NCBI GenBank assembly: GCA_008375315.1
Contig: CP032507.1
Coordinates: forward strand, 1,663,001-1,727,000
Length of the DNA stretch: 64,000 nt
Reading direction: 5' to 3'
From: Ectothiorhodospiraceae bacterium BW-2
Lineage (GTDB): Bacteria > Pseudomonadota > Gammaproteobacteria > Thiohalomonadales > Thiohalomonadaceae
Under the pieces are notes generated by a model that saw only the letters and a list, made by a program, of their open reading frames with translations, was not told where the DNA came from and made no database searches. Position 1 is the first letter of the stretch. Each line of letters opens with the position of its first letter. The position numbers and the translations under genes are program-made. Shown piece after piece: positions 29,825 to 39,121 of the stretch.

Positions 29825-30879
29825 GGGGCCAGATACCAGCTACTATTAAGATAGGCTCGACTACCGTGGCGTAACCAGACGGCCAGCACAGCTGTGACCG
29901 GCAGGGCAAGCAGAATTCCCCAAAAACCGAACAGCTCACCGCCAGCCATAATGGCAAACAGTACCAGTACCGGATGGAGACCGAGTTTATCCCCCAATAA
30001 CCAAGGAGTGAGGAAGAAGCCCTCAATTAGCTGCGCGATGCTGAAAACGGCGACAATTGAGAGCAGTGGTGTCCAGTCGTGGAACTGGAGTAGCGCCGCG
30101 ATACTCGCTAGCGCAATACCGACGATAAAACCAAGATAGGGGGCGATACTCACCAGACCGGCAACCATGCCGATAAGGAGTGAGAACTCTAGCCCCACCC
30201 ACCACAGACCGATAGAGTAGATGGTGCCGAGCAGCATGGCGACCAACAATTGGCCGCGAAAGAAGGCACCGAGCATACTATCCGACTCCTGCATCAGTTT
30301 GACCACTGTAGGATGGATAGGGCGGGGGATCCAGCGAGCGAGAAAGGCGATCCAAATATCCCAATCGCGTAACATATAGAAGGTGACCAGCGGCAGTAGC
30401 AGCAGATTGGTAACCCAATAGATGAGCGCCATACCTGAGCCGGAGATGAGAGCAAAGATCGAGCTAAAGGCCTGCCCAGTCTGCTCTATATTTGGTTTTA
30501 ACTGATTGAGCAGGCTATTGAGCGAAAATAGCTCCTCATCGACCGGAATCCATTGGGTTAATACCGGTATCCAGTGGTTTTGAAAGTAGCTGATATACTC
30601 TGGAATGCGTGCTAGCAGAATCGCTAGCTGCTGCTGTAGCAGTGGCACAATAACGAGCAGAATCCCTAGGCTAATCACCGAAATGGCGGCAAAGACGATA
30701 GTCACTGAACGGGTGCGGGAGAGTGGACGCCTCTCTAGCTTGTCAACTAGCGGATCGCCGATATAGGCCAATAACATACCGATTAAAAAGGGGGGCAGAA
30801 TCGGCATCAATAGCGAGCCAATGAGCCATAACAGCGTGAGTGTAAGTAGCAGCAGTAGCGATATTTTGAGTCGAAGCAT
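29821..30879 (-). CDS. AI-2E family (PerM-type) transporter
   Basis: A 352-aa membrane protein of the PF01594 family with about seven or eight hydrophobic segments, including the N-terminal pair (LLLLLTLTLLWLIGSLLMPILPPFLIGMLLAYIGDPLVDKL) and the C-terminal GGELFGFWGILLALPVTAVLAVWLRH signature. Members are assigned to autoinducer-2 export or Na+/H+ antiport, but most roles, including that of PerM, are unproven. It is co-transcribed with hda (4-base overlap) and follows the DUF2066 gene by 14 bases. Confidence 0.88.
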   Translation of the reverse strand: MLRLKISLLLLLTLTLLWLIGSLLMPILPPFLIGMLLAYIGDPLVDKLERRPLSRTRSVTIVFAAISVISLGILLVIVPLLQQQLAILLARIPEYISYFQNHWIPVLTQWIPVDEELFSLNSLLNQLKPNIEQTGQAFSSIFALISGSGMALIYWVTNLLLLPLVTFYMLRDWDIWIAFLARWIPRPIHPTVVKLMQESDSMLGAFFRGQLLVAMLLGTIYSIGLWWVGLEFSLLIGMVAGLVSIAPYLGFIVGIALASIAALLQFHDWTPLLSIVAVFSIAQLIEGFFLTPWLLGDKLGLHPVLVLFAIMAGGELFGFWGILLALPVTAVLAVWLRHGSRAYLNSSWYLAP

Positions 30880-30893
30880 AACGCAGAACCGAA

Positions 30894-31976
30894 TTAGCGC
30901 AGACGATAGTTTAGATCGGCACTCGGCAGCTCGACAGAGCGCTCGTCACCATAGAGGGGAGGGGGATAGTTACTATCGACGGTTAACAGTTCACCTAAAT
31001 CGATTAGCTGTTCGATGTTGCGTCGATCCCCTTTAGGAGTCAGCATAAACTGTAGAGTATCGCCACTAATCTGCTCTAAAGAGAGCTGCTTAACGGCATT
31101 GAGCTGCTGTAGATAGTTGAAGATGCGCACATAGTGCTCAAACTGCGCCACCCCACTCACCTGTAGCCGTAGGGACTCACTCTCTCCGCCGAGCCGAAAG
31201 GCGAGCTGGCGGCCGAGGCGATCGGCAAGTTGATGAATAGTGTGACCGATTAACGCACTAGGAGAGCTAGCACGACTCTGCCATCTCTCGCTATTGTGCC
31301 CCTCCTGCTGTAGCTGCAAGTTAATCTGCCACTGTTCACCGACCGGACGAAGATAGCCTTGCAAAATAAGCTGCGCCCCCTCGTTAGCGGCAATCTGCTC
31401 CATCCGACTATCGATAGTGCGTTGAATTGTGGCTACCGAGATAGCGCGGGTGTTGCTGTCGGTCAGATTAGGTAGCACCACGGGCAGACCCCGTTCGGTA
31501 GCTGTGTCGGTTAGCAGCTCCTTCGCTAGACCGGTATCGAAGCGATCCACTAAAGTGAGCTGCCCCGACTCACCGACCACTAGCCAGATCATAATCAGCG
31601 GTCGAGTGACTCCCCAGTAGGGGAGGCCTGTGGTGCGAATCAGCCGCTCAATGGTGATTGGATCGAACTCTACCCACAACTCGGTTCCGCCCCCTAAGCG
31701 GCTGCGATAGCTATACTGTTGGACATAGGTTGAGGCACGCAAGAGCTCACTATTGAGCAGATCACTGTTCGGTAGGGTACGCAGGCCGGTCATTCGTTGC
31801 AGTACCTGTTGCAGGGCCTGTTTTAGAGCCGCTTGCCGCTCCTGCTCACTCTGGGTGGCGACATAGATGGCGCTCTGATAGAGCTCTGGCATATTAACAG
31901 CCTGGAGTTGACACGGCATCAGGACGAGTAGTGTCAGTAGCAGAACGTAATAGCGGTGGTCTGTTGGGCGGAACAA
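30894..31976 (-). CDS. DUF2066 domain-containing exported protein
   Basis: A protein of about 360 aa matching the DUF2066 family, usually encoded beside perM/hda/purM and of unknown function. The recognisable start of the mature part is LYQSAIYVATQSEQERQAALKQALQQVLQRMTG. The open frame reaches an ATG at 32087, but the residues added there do not look like a protein start. TTG at 31976, with AGAGGG 8 nt upstream, gives a short basic segment and a signal-peptide-like core (YYVLLLTLLVLMPCQLQA), so I prefer it. Periplasmic location is inferred. Confidence 0.78.
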   Translation of the reverse strand: MFRPTDHRYYVLLLTLLVLMPCQLQAVNMPELYQSAIYVATQSEQERQAALKQALQQVLQRMTGLRTLPNSDLLNSELLRASTYVQQYSYRSRLGGGTELWVEFDPITIERLIRTTGLPYWGVTRPLIMIWLVVGESGQLTLVDRFDTGLAKELLTDTATERGLPVVLPNLTDSNTRAISVATIQRTIDSRMEQIAANEGAQLILQGYLRPVGEQWQINLQLQQEGHNSERWQSRASSPSALIGHTIHQLADRLGRQLAFRLGGESESLRLQVSGVAQFEHYVRIFNYLQQLNAVKQLSLEQISGDTLQFMLTPKGDRRNIEQLIDLGELLTVDSNYPPPLYGDERSVELPSADLNYRLR

Positions 31977-32175
31977 GTGGCTTACCCTCTTATCAGTGGA
32001 TATTGTGAGTTCAATGGTATTGATAACTGAGAGGTGATTATAGCCTATTCTCTCGCAATTTAGAGAATATGTGATCCAATTCCCCAACGAGTGTGACTTA
32101 GGTGCCGTTTTTTTAGCGCTAATGTCGCTATGCTATAGCGTATAGAGTGACCGTTACCGTTATGGAGTAGAAGCT

Positions 32176-33480
32176 ATGTCCGTTCCAGCAAAAATTCGTG
32201 AATATTTACTACAGCAGCCGGGGACTTTTCGCGCCATCAGTCGTGAACAGATCGATCCTGAGGCCCACATTCAAGTCCACTTAGCGAGAGCAGGGCGCAA
32301 CTATCTTCTGCTGCTGACCCGTTTAGGTCATCAGCCCGATATGGCGCGGCTCTCTGAGCTGCTAAAGCGGCGGGTTGACAAAGTAGAGAGTGGTGAGGCT
32401 CTGCCCGATACCATCGACCATTTGGAGCATATTCCGCCGCTGCCCCATCTGCTCAATCTGCAAGGGATTATCGATCCGGAGGTGCTATCGCTTGGTCGGC
32501 TCAGTTTTGATGCCGGTGATGGTCAACATGCGATTCGTACTACCTTGGCCGATTTTAAACGGCTGTTACAAAACCGAATTAAGGTGGCCACTCTAGTTCG
32601 CTATGGTGAGAGCGAGACCGGACTTGGGGTCAATATGATCGATGCGATTCGCGACTGTGAAGCGTTACCGCCCTTCCCTAAGCTAGCCCGAGATATTTTG
32701 CAGCTACGAAACAATCCGTACGCCTCGGCATCCGAATTAGCTGCCGTAGTGGAGCAAGATCCGGCAATGGCGATTCAAATTATCCGCTATGCCAATAACC
32801 CCCTCTTCGCGAGCGCCGATGAGGTGACCTCAATCGAACGGGCGATTGTCGCCTTAGGGTATGAGTTTGTACTCAATTTAGCGCTGGGGTTGGCGATGGG
32901 ACAGTCGATGGCGATGCCGCGCAGTGGCAGACTAGGAGCAGAGGCGTTTTGGGAGCACGCGCTAGCGACAGCAACACTGACCCGACTACTCATACAGGCG
33001 ATGCCCTATAGCGAACGGCCAGCGGCAGATACCGGCTATCTTGCCGGACTTTTACACAATATCGGTCTGCTCTATATGGGTCACCATCAGCCTAAAGCCT
33101 ATGAGCGGTTGATGCAGGTTTGGGGTGGGCAGTCGCAGCTAGCACTAACCGATATCGAAAATGCACTGTTCGGTGTCGATCATACCCTGATTGGCAATGC
33201 TCTATTAACCGCTTGGCAGCTAGAGGGGGATCTAATTGAAGTTATTACACACCACCACGATGTCGGCTATCGAACTGCTAGCCTCTACACCCGACTGGTT
33301 ACCTTAGCGACGGATCTACTGCGCTACCACTATCAGCTGGGAGATGGCGCGATGTTGCAAATTGAGAGTGAGCGCTGGGAGTCACTACAGATTAGTCATG
33401 AAGCGATAGAGCAGATATTAGCGACAATAGAGCAGGAGCTACCCTATCTCAATGCGATGGCGACACAGCTAGCGGCATGA
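32176..33480 (+). CDS. HDOD domain protein with an N-terminal YbaK-like deacylase domain
   Basis: A 434-aa protein. The N-terminal part (about residues 1-150) resembles the YbaK/prolyl-tRNA-editing fold. The C-terminal part (about residues 165-380) is an HDOD domain (LPPFPKLARDILQLRNNPYASASELAAVVEQDPAMAIQIIRYANNPLF), with YLAGLLHNIGLLYMGHH and ITHHHDVGY matching its usual histidines. HDOD proteins take part in signalling and often lack phosphodiesterase activity. This architecture occurs in other gammaproteobacteria. It stands alone; the tRNA-Leu gene follows it. Confidence 0.82.
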   Translation: MSVPAKIREYLLQQPGTFRAISREQIDPEAHIQVHLARAGRNYLLLLTRLGHQPDMARLSELLKRRVDKVESGEALPDTIDHLEHIPPLPHLLNLQGIIDPEVLSLGRLSFDAGDGQHAIRTTLADFKRLLQNRIKVATLVRYGESETGLGVNMIDAIRDCEALPPFPKLARDILQLRNNPYASASELAAVVEQDPAMAIQIIRYANNPLFASADEVTSIERAIVALGYEFVLNLALGLAMGQSMAMPRSGRLGAEAFWEHALATATLTRLLIQAMPYSERPAADTGYLAGLLHNIGLLYMGHHQPKAYERLMQVWGGQSQLALTDIENALFGVDHTLIGNALLTAWQLEGDLIEVITHHHDVGYRTASLYTRLVTLATDLLRYHYQLGDGAMLQIESERWESLQISHEAIEQILATIEQELPYLNAMATQLAA

Positions 33481-33495
33481 ATTCGCTTTCGCCAG

Positions 33496-33523
33496 TTGCG
33501 CTTTTACGCGGGTGTGCTAACAT
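33496..33523 (+). promoter_or_regulatory. Promoter of tRNA-Leu
   Basis: TTGCGC (33496-33501), a 16-bp spacer and TAACAT (33518-33523), ending 18 bases before the tRNA 5' end. The hexamers are near consensus and the position is right for a tRNA transcript. Confidence 0.55.
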
Positions 33524-33541
33524 ACCGAACTGTTGAGTGCC

Positions 33542-33628
33542 GCCTGGGTGGCGAAATTGGTAGACGCAGCAGACTCAAAATCTGCCGGTGGTAACACCGT
33601 GTCGGTTCGACTCCGACCCTAGGCACCA
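33542..33628 (+). tRNA. tRNA-Leu (anticodon CAA)
   Basis: An 87-nt tRNA with a long variable arm. The acceptor arm GCCTGGG pairs with CCTAGGC (one G-U), the discriminator is A and CCA is encoded. The anticodon stem GCAGA/TCTGC encloses loop CTCAAAA with CAA at the anticodon, reading UUG codons. The variable arm is CGGTGGTAACACCG, and the T loop TTCGACT follows the usual pattern. All of this is typical of a class II leucine tRNA. Confidence 0.95.
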
Positions 33629-33651
33629 GATTGACTCTTTTTTCCCTTACG

Positions 33652-33673
33652 GACGCCCCTTGGCGTCTTTTTT
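33652..33673 (+). terminator. Rho-independent terminator after tRNA-Leu
   Basis: GACGCC-CCTT-GGCGTC forms a perfect 6-bp stem with a 4-base loop, followed directly by six T residues (33668-33673). It ends the tRNA-Leu transcript 24 bases beyond CCA. Confidence 0.85.
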
Positions 33674-33739
33674 ATCGTCCGAATAAAAGCCAGATAACTC
33701 TGCCGCTATAAAAAAAATCGGATTAATTTATCCAAGCCT

Positions 33740-33768
33740 TTGTTTTGCAGCGAAAACTCATTTATGAT
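33740..33768 (+). promoter_or_regulatory. Promoter of aroK-aroB
   Basis: TTGTTT (33740-33745), a 17-bp spacer and TATGAT (33763-33768), about 30 bases before the aroK start. Each hexamer has at most two mismatches to the sigma-70 consensus. Confidence 0.6.
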
Positions 33769-33797
33769 GTCCTCGTTTTAGCGAAAGGGGCTGAATT

Positions 33798-34334
33798 TTG
33801 CCAATGATGCAACAAAATATCTTTTTGGTCGGGCCAATGGGGGCGGGCAAGAGTACCATCGGGCGCCAGCTAGCCTATACGCTTAATGTGCCGTTTAGGG
33901 ACTGTGATCATGAAATTATCAATCGTACCGGTGCCTCCATTCCGCTCATCTTTGAGTTAGAGGGTGAGGAGGGGTTTCGTCGGCGCGAGAGTGAGATGCT
34001 TGATGAGTTGACACAACTCTCAGAGGTGGTGATGGCCACGGGAGGGGGGGCAGTACTTAAAGAGCAGAATCGACAACTATTGCGATCACGCGGGGTGGTT
34101 ATCTATCTCTACGCCTCGCAGGAGCAGCTCTATCAGCGGACTTGTCGTGATAGAAATCGGCCACTGTTACAGACCGACAACCCGCGTCAAAAAATTGCTG
34201 AACTGCTAGAGCAGCGTGATCCACTCTATCGTCAGGTGGCGGATCTTATTGTTCATACGGAAGAGCGTTCGGTAAGAAGTGTGGTAAAAGAGGTAGTGGC
34301 CCGTCTAAGGCGGGAGTTACAGATTATCGACTGA
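33798..34334 (+). CDS. aroK: Shikimate kinase
   Basis: A 178-aa P-loop kinase that phosphorylates shikimate in aromatic amino acid biosynthesis. The N-terminus NIFLVGPMGAGKSTIGRQLA (Walker A) and LEGEEGFRRRE, ATGGGAVL and RDRNRPLLQ are the family signatures. Three starts are possible: TTG 33798, ATG 33804 and ATG 33807. AAAGGGG ends 7 nt before the TTG, which favours that codon; the product differs by only two or three residues. It is followed by aroB, as in E. coli. Confidence 0.95.
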   Translation: MPMMQQNIFLVGPMGAGKSTIGRQLAYTLNVPFRDCDHEIINRTGASIPLIFELEGEEGFRRRESEMLDELTQLSEVVMATGGGAVLKEQNRQLLRSRGVVIYLYASQEQLYQRTCRDRNRPLLQTDNPRQKIAELLEQRDPLYRQVADLIVHTEERSVRSVVKEVVARLRRELQIID

Positions 34335-34386
34335 AGTGGCAGCGATAGGTAGATCATTGGGATTATCAAGGAGCTATTAACAGAGA

Positions 34387-35460
34387 ATGGAGAGATTAAC
34401 GGTCGATTTGGGGAGTCGTAGCTACCCCATCCATATTGGTGCCGGGTTAATTGACCAGAGTGAGCTATTTACCCCTCACATTCATGGACGCCAAGTGTTG
34501 GTTGTCAGTAATGAGACAGTCGCCCCACTCTACTTGCAACGACTACTCAATACGCTACAGGGGTTGAGTGTCGCTAGTGTGGTGCTACCTGATGGGGAGC
34601 CGTATAAAAATCTTGAGGTATTAAACCAAATTTACGATGCTCTGCTCCAGTTACGCTTTGATAGGCGTTGTACCTTAGTTGCTCTCGGAGGGGGGGTGAT
34701 TGGTGATATGGCGGGGTTTGCCGCAGCGACCTATCAGCGTGGAGTTAATTTTATTCAGGTACCGACCACACTACTCTCCCAAGTTGACTCTTCGGTCGGG
34801 GGCAAGACTGGGGTTAACCACCCACTCGGCAAGAATATGATTGGAGCCTTCTACCAGCCGCAGTGTGTGGTGGCCGATACCGAGACGCTCAATACGCTAG
34901 ACGATCGGCAGCTTAGTGCCGGTCTAGCCGAAGTGATTAAGTATGGTCTGATTAACGACTGGCCCTTTTTTGAGTGGTTAGAGCAGGCTATGGTATCGCT
35001 ACGGCAGCGTGATTCGGCGGCACTCTCCTATGCGATTGAGCGCTCTTGTCGGGATAAGGCAGCCATTGTTAGTGCCGATGAGCGCGAGAGTGATCAGCGG
35101 GCACTCCTCAATCTCGGCCACACTTTTGGTCATGCCATAGAGACCGGTATGGGGTATGGCGAGTGGCTACATGGTGAGGCAATTGGTGCTGGAATGGTAT
35201 TAGCAGCTAAATTGTCGCACACCCTAGGCTGGATTGACGCCGAGGCGGTTGGGCGGGTAGAGCGGCTACTCACTGCGGCAGGGGTGCCGACTCGACCCCC
35301 ACCAGAGCTCACCGCCGGACAGTTTTTGCAACACATGGCGGTGGATAAGAAGGTTCAGGATGGTCAATTACGGCTAGTTTTAATGGCCCAACTGGGTCAG
35401 GCAAAAATTGTCACCGATATCGATACGACCCTAATTCGGCAGGTTATTGGAGGGTGTTAG
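34387..35460 (+). CDS. aroB: 3-dehydroquinate synthase
   Basis: A 357-aa NAD- and metal-dependent enzyme (E. coli 362 aa) that cyclises DAHP to 3-dehydroquinate. Signatures include [58 protein letters not shown] and [11 protein letters not shown]; the zinc-ligand histidines lie in the last motif and in the following [10 protein letters not shown]. It is the second gene of aroK-aroB; the WGR and DamX-like genes follow on the same strand. Confidence 0.96.
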   Translation: MERLTVDLGSRSYPIHIGAGLIDQSELFTPHIHGRQVLVVSNETVAPLYLQRLLNTLQGLSVASVVLPDGEPYKNLEVLNQIYDALLQLRFDRRCTLVALGGGVIGDMAGFAAATYQRGVNFIQVPTTLLSQVDSSVGGKTGVNHPLGKNMIGAFYQPQCVVADTETLNTLDDRQLSAGLAEVIKYGLINDWPFFEWLEQAMVSLRQRDSAALSYAIERSCRDKAAIVSADERESDQRALLNLGHTFGHAIETGMGYGEWLHGEAIGAGMVLAAKLSHTLGWIDAEAVGRVERLLTAAGVPTRPPPELTAGQFLQHMAVDKKVQDGQLRLVLMAQLGQAKIVTDIDTTLIRQVIGGC

Positions 35461-35517
35461 TTTAATTGGTAGGCAGGCACCTTTGTCAGGCAACTACTTC
35501 GGAGTGTGTGAATTTAT

Positions 35518-35787
35518 ATGCGCATCTATATGCAGACCCGTCCCGATGAGGGTAACCAGCTCCGCTTCTACCAGCTACAGCTACAGCGAGATATGTTTGG
35601 CGGCTGGAGTATGATTCGTGAGTGGGGCGTACAGGGTAGCTCAGGTACGGTTAAGCGAACCCACTTCGATGAGTTTGATAAAGCACTCGCCGCGATGATG
35701 AAGCTGCGTAGTACCCAACTTAAACGCGGTTACTATTTAATGTTTGTCAATGGCGATCTGCCAGAACTGCGCGACATGGGAAGCTGA
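35518..35787 (+). CDS. Small WGR domain protein
   Basis: An 89-aa protein made of little more than one WGR domain. The eponymous motif is in MIREWGVQGSSGTVK (about residues 32-46). Beta-strand-rich flanks and a C-terminal helix (DEFDKALAAMMKLRSTQLKRGY) fit the fold, which in larger proteins binds nucleic acids (PARP, MolR). Stand-alone versions are common and of unknown role. It lies between aroB (57-base gap) and the DamX-like gene (3-base gap), so it may be co-transcribed with the latter. Confidence 0.82.
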   Translation: MRIYMQTRPDEGNQLRFYQLQLQRDMFGGWSMIREWGVQGSSGTVKRTHFDEFDKALAAMMKLRSTQLKRGYYLMFVNGDLPELRDMGS

Positions 35788-35790
35788 TCG

Positions 35791-37674
35791 ATGAGTAGTG
35801 ACGCCTTTTTTGTGACAGAGGCGCAGGAACAGCAGCTTGATCTGTTAACCCATCTGATTCAATTCGGGGATGAGGTGTTGATTGTGACAGGTGAGGAGGG
35901 TAGCGGTAAAACGACCCTTATGGCTAGAATTGAGCAGCGGCTCCAGACGCGCTGGTCGATCTGCTGTCACGATGCTTTAGCCGAACCGCTCCTATCGCAG
36001 CTATTTCCCCATATCGCCTCGGCGGCTCGTTTCGATGATAGCACCTCTGATCCGGAGCATTTGATTGCCGATTTTCAGCACCACTTAAGCCACACTTTTG
36101 AGCAGGACAGCTTGCTAGTTATGGTCGATAGCGCCGAACAGTTAGAGGGGGATGCGCTACAGGCGCTACTCTATCTCGCTTCGCTGCAACACGATGGCAC
36201 CGCTCTGATTCGGGTGGTGCTGATAGCGCTGCCCGATCTCAAATTACGGCTAATGCAGCCTGAGTTGGCCCCTTTATCAAAAAAGAGTCGTCTGCTGAGC
36301 ATCGATCCTATCGCATCTAACCAGATAGAGCCCTTTATTCAGTTTCTACAGCAGCAGGGGAGGATAGAGCAGCTCCCCGATGCAAAACTGTTGCGCCAAA
36401 TTATTCGCCGTAGTCGCGGTAACCCGCAGCAGATTCTGTTGCAGTTACAGTTACCGCAGATCGCCTCGGCAGCGGGAGTGGGGATAGGGTGGCCTTGGAT
36501 TGGGGGAGTAGCGGTGGTGATTGTGACCCTCTCGGCGCTTTTATGGGTCGATTTTGGCCAGCTAGCGACCGATACAGCACCAAAAACAGCGCCCTCTGAG
36601 GGTCGGGTGGAGCTAAAACCAGAGAGCGAAACTCGTCCCGATGAGCCCTTCTATCCTAATGAGTTAGCTCGTCAATTGGCGCAGCAGCAGCTAGCAGAGG
36701 AGCCAGTCAGGGCGCTGGTTGAACCGAGGCCGCTACTACCACCAGCGGCCGAACAGCCATTGATGGCTGAAGAGGATCGCGTTACCCCAGCACAAGAGCG
36801 CCGTCCCGATACTTCGGTCGCAGTAGCGCAGGAGCCGTTGCAGGTAGAAAATAGCGAGATAGATAGCTTAGAACCCTCTGCTGTGTCACCTGAGCCTGTG
36901 GTAACAGTGACCGACCCAGAACCAGAACCAGAACCAGAGCCTTTAGTGGCGACTGAGGAGGTGGGTGAGGTAGGGGGCGAGAGCGAGAATAACGCAGACT
37001 GGTTAGCCTCTCAGCCGCCACAAAACTACACAATTCAACTTATTGCGTTAAGCGATGCGAGTGCGATAACTCGTTTTGTGCAGGAGCGAGGGCTCCAAGG
37101 GGAGTTGGTTGAGGTGACGACAACAAAAAATAGTCGCCCACTCTATACCCTGATTGAGGGTAGCTATCGAGATCGCGCTGCGGCGATGGCGGCCGTTACC
37201 AAGCTGCCACAGGGAATATCTACCTGGGTGAGAACTCTGGAGAGCCTACAGAGCCAGGCGTCGCAGAGCCGTCACCTAACTAGCCCTGTCGCACCGAAGC
37301 GAGTGGCGGGTGAGAGAGAGGAGGGGGGGCAAACGACAACAGAGAGGCAGGCCGCTGATCCCATTCAGAGCCGCGATGTGGCTTGGCTATGGAGTCAGCA
37401 GCCAGATCTATTTACGATTCAGCTCATTAGTAGCAGTGAACGAGAGAGGTTGGAGCAGTTTGCCCGACAATACGATTTGGCTACAGAGGCGGTGATTATT
37501 GCCACAAAACGGGAGCAGAGAGCGTGGTACCAGCTCTTTTATGGCACCTATACCAGCCGTAGCGAGGCGTTAGTGGCGATAGGTTTGATGGCCGATGAGC
37601 TACAGAGGAGTCGCCCATGGGTTAGGAGTTATGGGGCGGTGCAGGAGGATATGGGCGCGGATAGCGCTAACTGA
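35791..37674 (+). CDS. DamX-like protein: AAA ATPase, one membrane span and two SPOR domains
   Basis: A 627-aa protein. Residues 1-220 form an ExeA/DamX-like P-loop domain (Walker A TGEEGSGKTTL; DSAEQ as degenerate Walker B). A membrane span follows (about residues 233-253, GGVAVVIVTLSALLWV), then an acidic, Pro/Glu-rich linker including EPEPEPEP. There are two SPOR domains, about residues 410-485 (NYTIQLIALSD) and 540-615 (LFTIQLISSSE). SPOR domains bind denuded septal peptidoglycan. The aroK-aroB-damX position matches E. coli; E. coli DamX has one SPOR domain. Confidence 0.85.
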   Translation: MSSDAFFVTEAQEQQLDLLTHLIQFGDEVLIVTGEEGSGKTTLMARIEQRLQTRWSICCHDALAEPLLSQLFPHIASAARFDDSTSDPEHLIADFQHHLSHTFEQDSLLVMVDSAEQLEGDALQALLYLASLQHDGTALIRVVLIALPDLKLRLMQPELAPLSKKSRLLSIDPIASNQIEPFIQFLQQQGRIEQLPDAKLLRQIIRRSRGNPQQILLQLQLPQIASAAGVGIGWPWIGGVAVVIVTLSALLWVDFGQLATDTAPKTAPSEGRVELKPESETRPDEPFYPNELARQLAQQQLAEEPVRALVEPRPLLPPAAEQPLMAEEDRVTPAQERRPDTSVAVAQEPLQVENSEIDSLEPSAVSPEPVVTVTDPEPEPEPEPLVATEEVGEVGGESENNADWLASQPPQNYTIQLIALSDASAITRFVQERGLQGELVEVTTTKNSRPLYTLIEGSYRDRAAAMAAVTKLPQGISTWVRTLESLQSQASQSRHLTSPVAPKRVAGEREEGGQTTTERQAADPIQSRDVAWLWSQQPDLFTIQLISSSERERLEQFARQYDLATEAVIIATKREQRAWYQLFYGTYTSRSEALVAIGLMADELQRSRPWVRSYGAVQEDMGADSAN

Positions 37675-37747
37675 GGGGGGAGGGCTTTCTTTAGGGAGCG
37701 ATTGCCACTATGCTAATACGCCTTTTTAAGCATGGCGTACTGATAAA

Positions 37748-38737
37748 ATGGTGAAAATAGGTTCCTATAGCCTCTCAAATCAACTGCTGTTAGCTCCGAT
37801 GGCTGGTGTGACAGATCGCCCGTTTCGTCAGCTCTGTCGTCGCCTCGGTGCCGGCATGGCGGTCTCGGAGATGGTCTCCTCTAACTCGCTGTTATGGGGT
37901 AGCGATAAGACTCTGCGCAGAGCCGACCATCGTGGTGAGGAGGATCCTCGCTCGGTGCAGATTATGGGTGCCGATCCGGCCATGATGGCCGAAGCTGCGC
38001 GTTATAATGGCGATAACGGGGCGCAAATTATCGATATCAATATGGGCTGTCCGGCGAAAAAGGTCTGCCAGGTGGCGGCAGGATCGGCACTATTGAGAGA
38101 TGAACGGCTGGTTGAGTCGATTTTGACCGCCGTGGTTAAAGCGGTGCCTGAACTACCGGTCACCTTGAAGATTCGTACCGGTTGGGATAGAGAGAGCCGT
38201 AATGCGGTGACTATTGGCAAAATGGCCGAACAGTGCGGCATTCAGGCGCTGGCGATTCATGGTCGTACCCGTGCGGATGGCTATCGGGGTGAGGCCGAAT
38301 ATGAGACCATCGCCAAGGTGAAGGCGGCTGTTGCCATGCCAATTATCGCTAATGGAGATATCACAACCCCAGAGAGGGCGCGGCAGGTACTCGACTATAC
38401 TGCCGCCGATGCGATTATGGTGGGGCGGGCAGCGCAGGGGCGGCCATGGATATTTCGCGAAATAGATCACTACCTTCGCACTGGCGAGAGGCTGCCTGAG
38501 CCCGATTTAAACGAGATAGAGAGCCTGCTTACCGACCATCTACGCAATTTATACGCCTTTTATGGCGACTATACCGGCGTGCGTATGGCTCGCAAACATA
38601 TTAGCTGGTACACCAAAGGGCAGCGTCATGGCGCCGCTTTTCGACAGGCGGTCAATCGGGTCGAGAGTCGTGAGGCGCAGCTAGAGATGGTGGCTCGCTT
38701 CTTTGCGCAGCTACAGCAGCAGGAGCAGGCGGCATGA
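37748..38737 (+). CDS. dusB: tRNA-dihydrouridine synthase B
   Basis: A 329-aa FMN-dependent TIM-barrel enzyme that reduces uridines in the tRNA D-loop. Seen are LAPMAGVTDRPFR, NMGCPAKKV (with the catalytic cysteine), TLKIRTGWD, ALAIHGRTRADGY and IANGDITTPERA. Length is normal (E. coli 321 aa). The stop overlaps the fis start as ATGA; dusB-fis is a conserved pair whose expression is linked through the shared transcript. Confidence 0.96.
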   Translation: MVKIGSYSLSNQLLLAPMAGVTDRPFRQLCRRLGAGMAVSEMVSSNSLLWGSDKTLRRADHRGEEDPRSVQIMGADPAMMAEAARYNGDNGAQIIDINMGCPAKKVCQVAAGSALLRDERLVESILTAVVKAVPELPVTLKIRTGWDRESRNAVTIGKMAEQCGIQALAIHGRTRADGYRGEAEYETIAKVKAAVAMPIIANGDITTPERARQVLDYTAADAIMVGRAAQGRPWIFREIDHYLRTGERLPEPDLNEIESLLTDHLRNLYAFYGDYTGVRMARKHISWYTKGQRHGAAFRQAVNRVESREAQLEMVARFFAQLQQQEQAA

Positions 38738-38985
38738 GCGAGTGCAGTGCCTCCCCCGATTCAACCCTCAACGGCGATGTTAAACAGGCGCTACTGCGTT
38801 ACTTCGATTCACTGGAGGGGCAGGATCCAATCAACCTCTACAACATGTTTTTAGGCGAGGTAGAGAGGCCGCTGCTAGAGTTTGTGATGGCGCACACCAG
38901 AGGTAACCAGAGCCATGCAGCAGCGATTCTCGGCCTAAATCGCGCCACCTTGCGTAAAAAATTGAAACTCTATCAACTGCTCTAG
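38734..38985 (+). CDS. fis: Nucleoid-associated protein Fis
   Basis: An 83-aa DNA-bending regulator (E. coli 98 aa). The C-terminal helix-turn-helix GNQSHAAAILGLNRATLRKKLKLY is nearly invariant, and the dimerisation region VERPLLEFVMAHTRGN precedes it. The N-terminus is somewhat shorter than in E. coli. It is translationally coupled to dusB. In many gammaproteobacteria purH follows; here about 15.8 kb of biosynthetic genes intervene. Confidence 0.95.
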   Translation: MSECSASPDSTLNGDVKQALLRYFDSLEGQDPINLYNMFLGEVERPLLEFVMAHTRGNQSHAAAILGLNRATLRKKLKLYQLL

Positions 38986-38998
38986 CTCCGCTTCTCCC

Positions 38999-39027
38999 TT
39001 GTTTCTCACTCTAGGTTATGGCACAAT
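38999..39027 (+). promoter_or_regulatory. Candidate promoter of the NRPS-PKS gene array
   Basis: TTGTTT (38999-39004), a 17-bp spacer and CACAAT (39022-39027), about 90 bases before the megasynthase start in the 136-bp fis-NRPS gap. The -35 is good and the -10 moderate (4 of 6). No terminator for dusB-fis is visible here, so read-through is also possible. Confidence 0.35.
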
Positions 39028-39121
39028 GCCGCGCCATTAAGGGTACGGTCGTGTTGAGATGAGCGAATTGCCTGGAAACCGCTATGAGCCATTTTGATTT
39101 AGGTTTTTAGGAGCAGTGACA

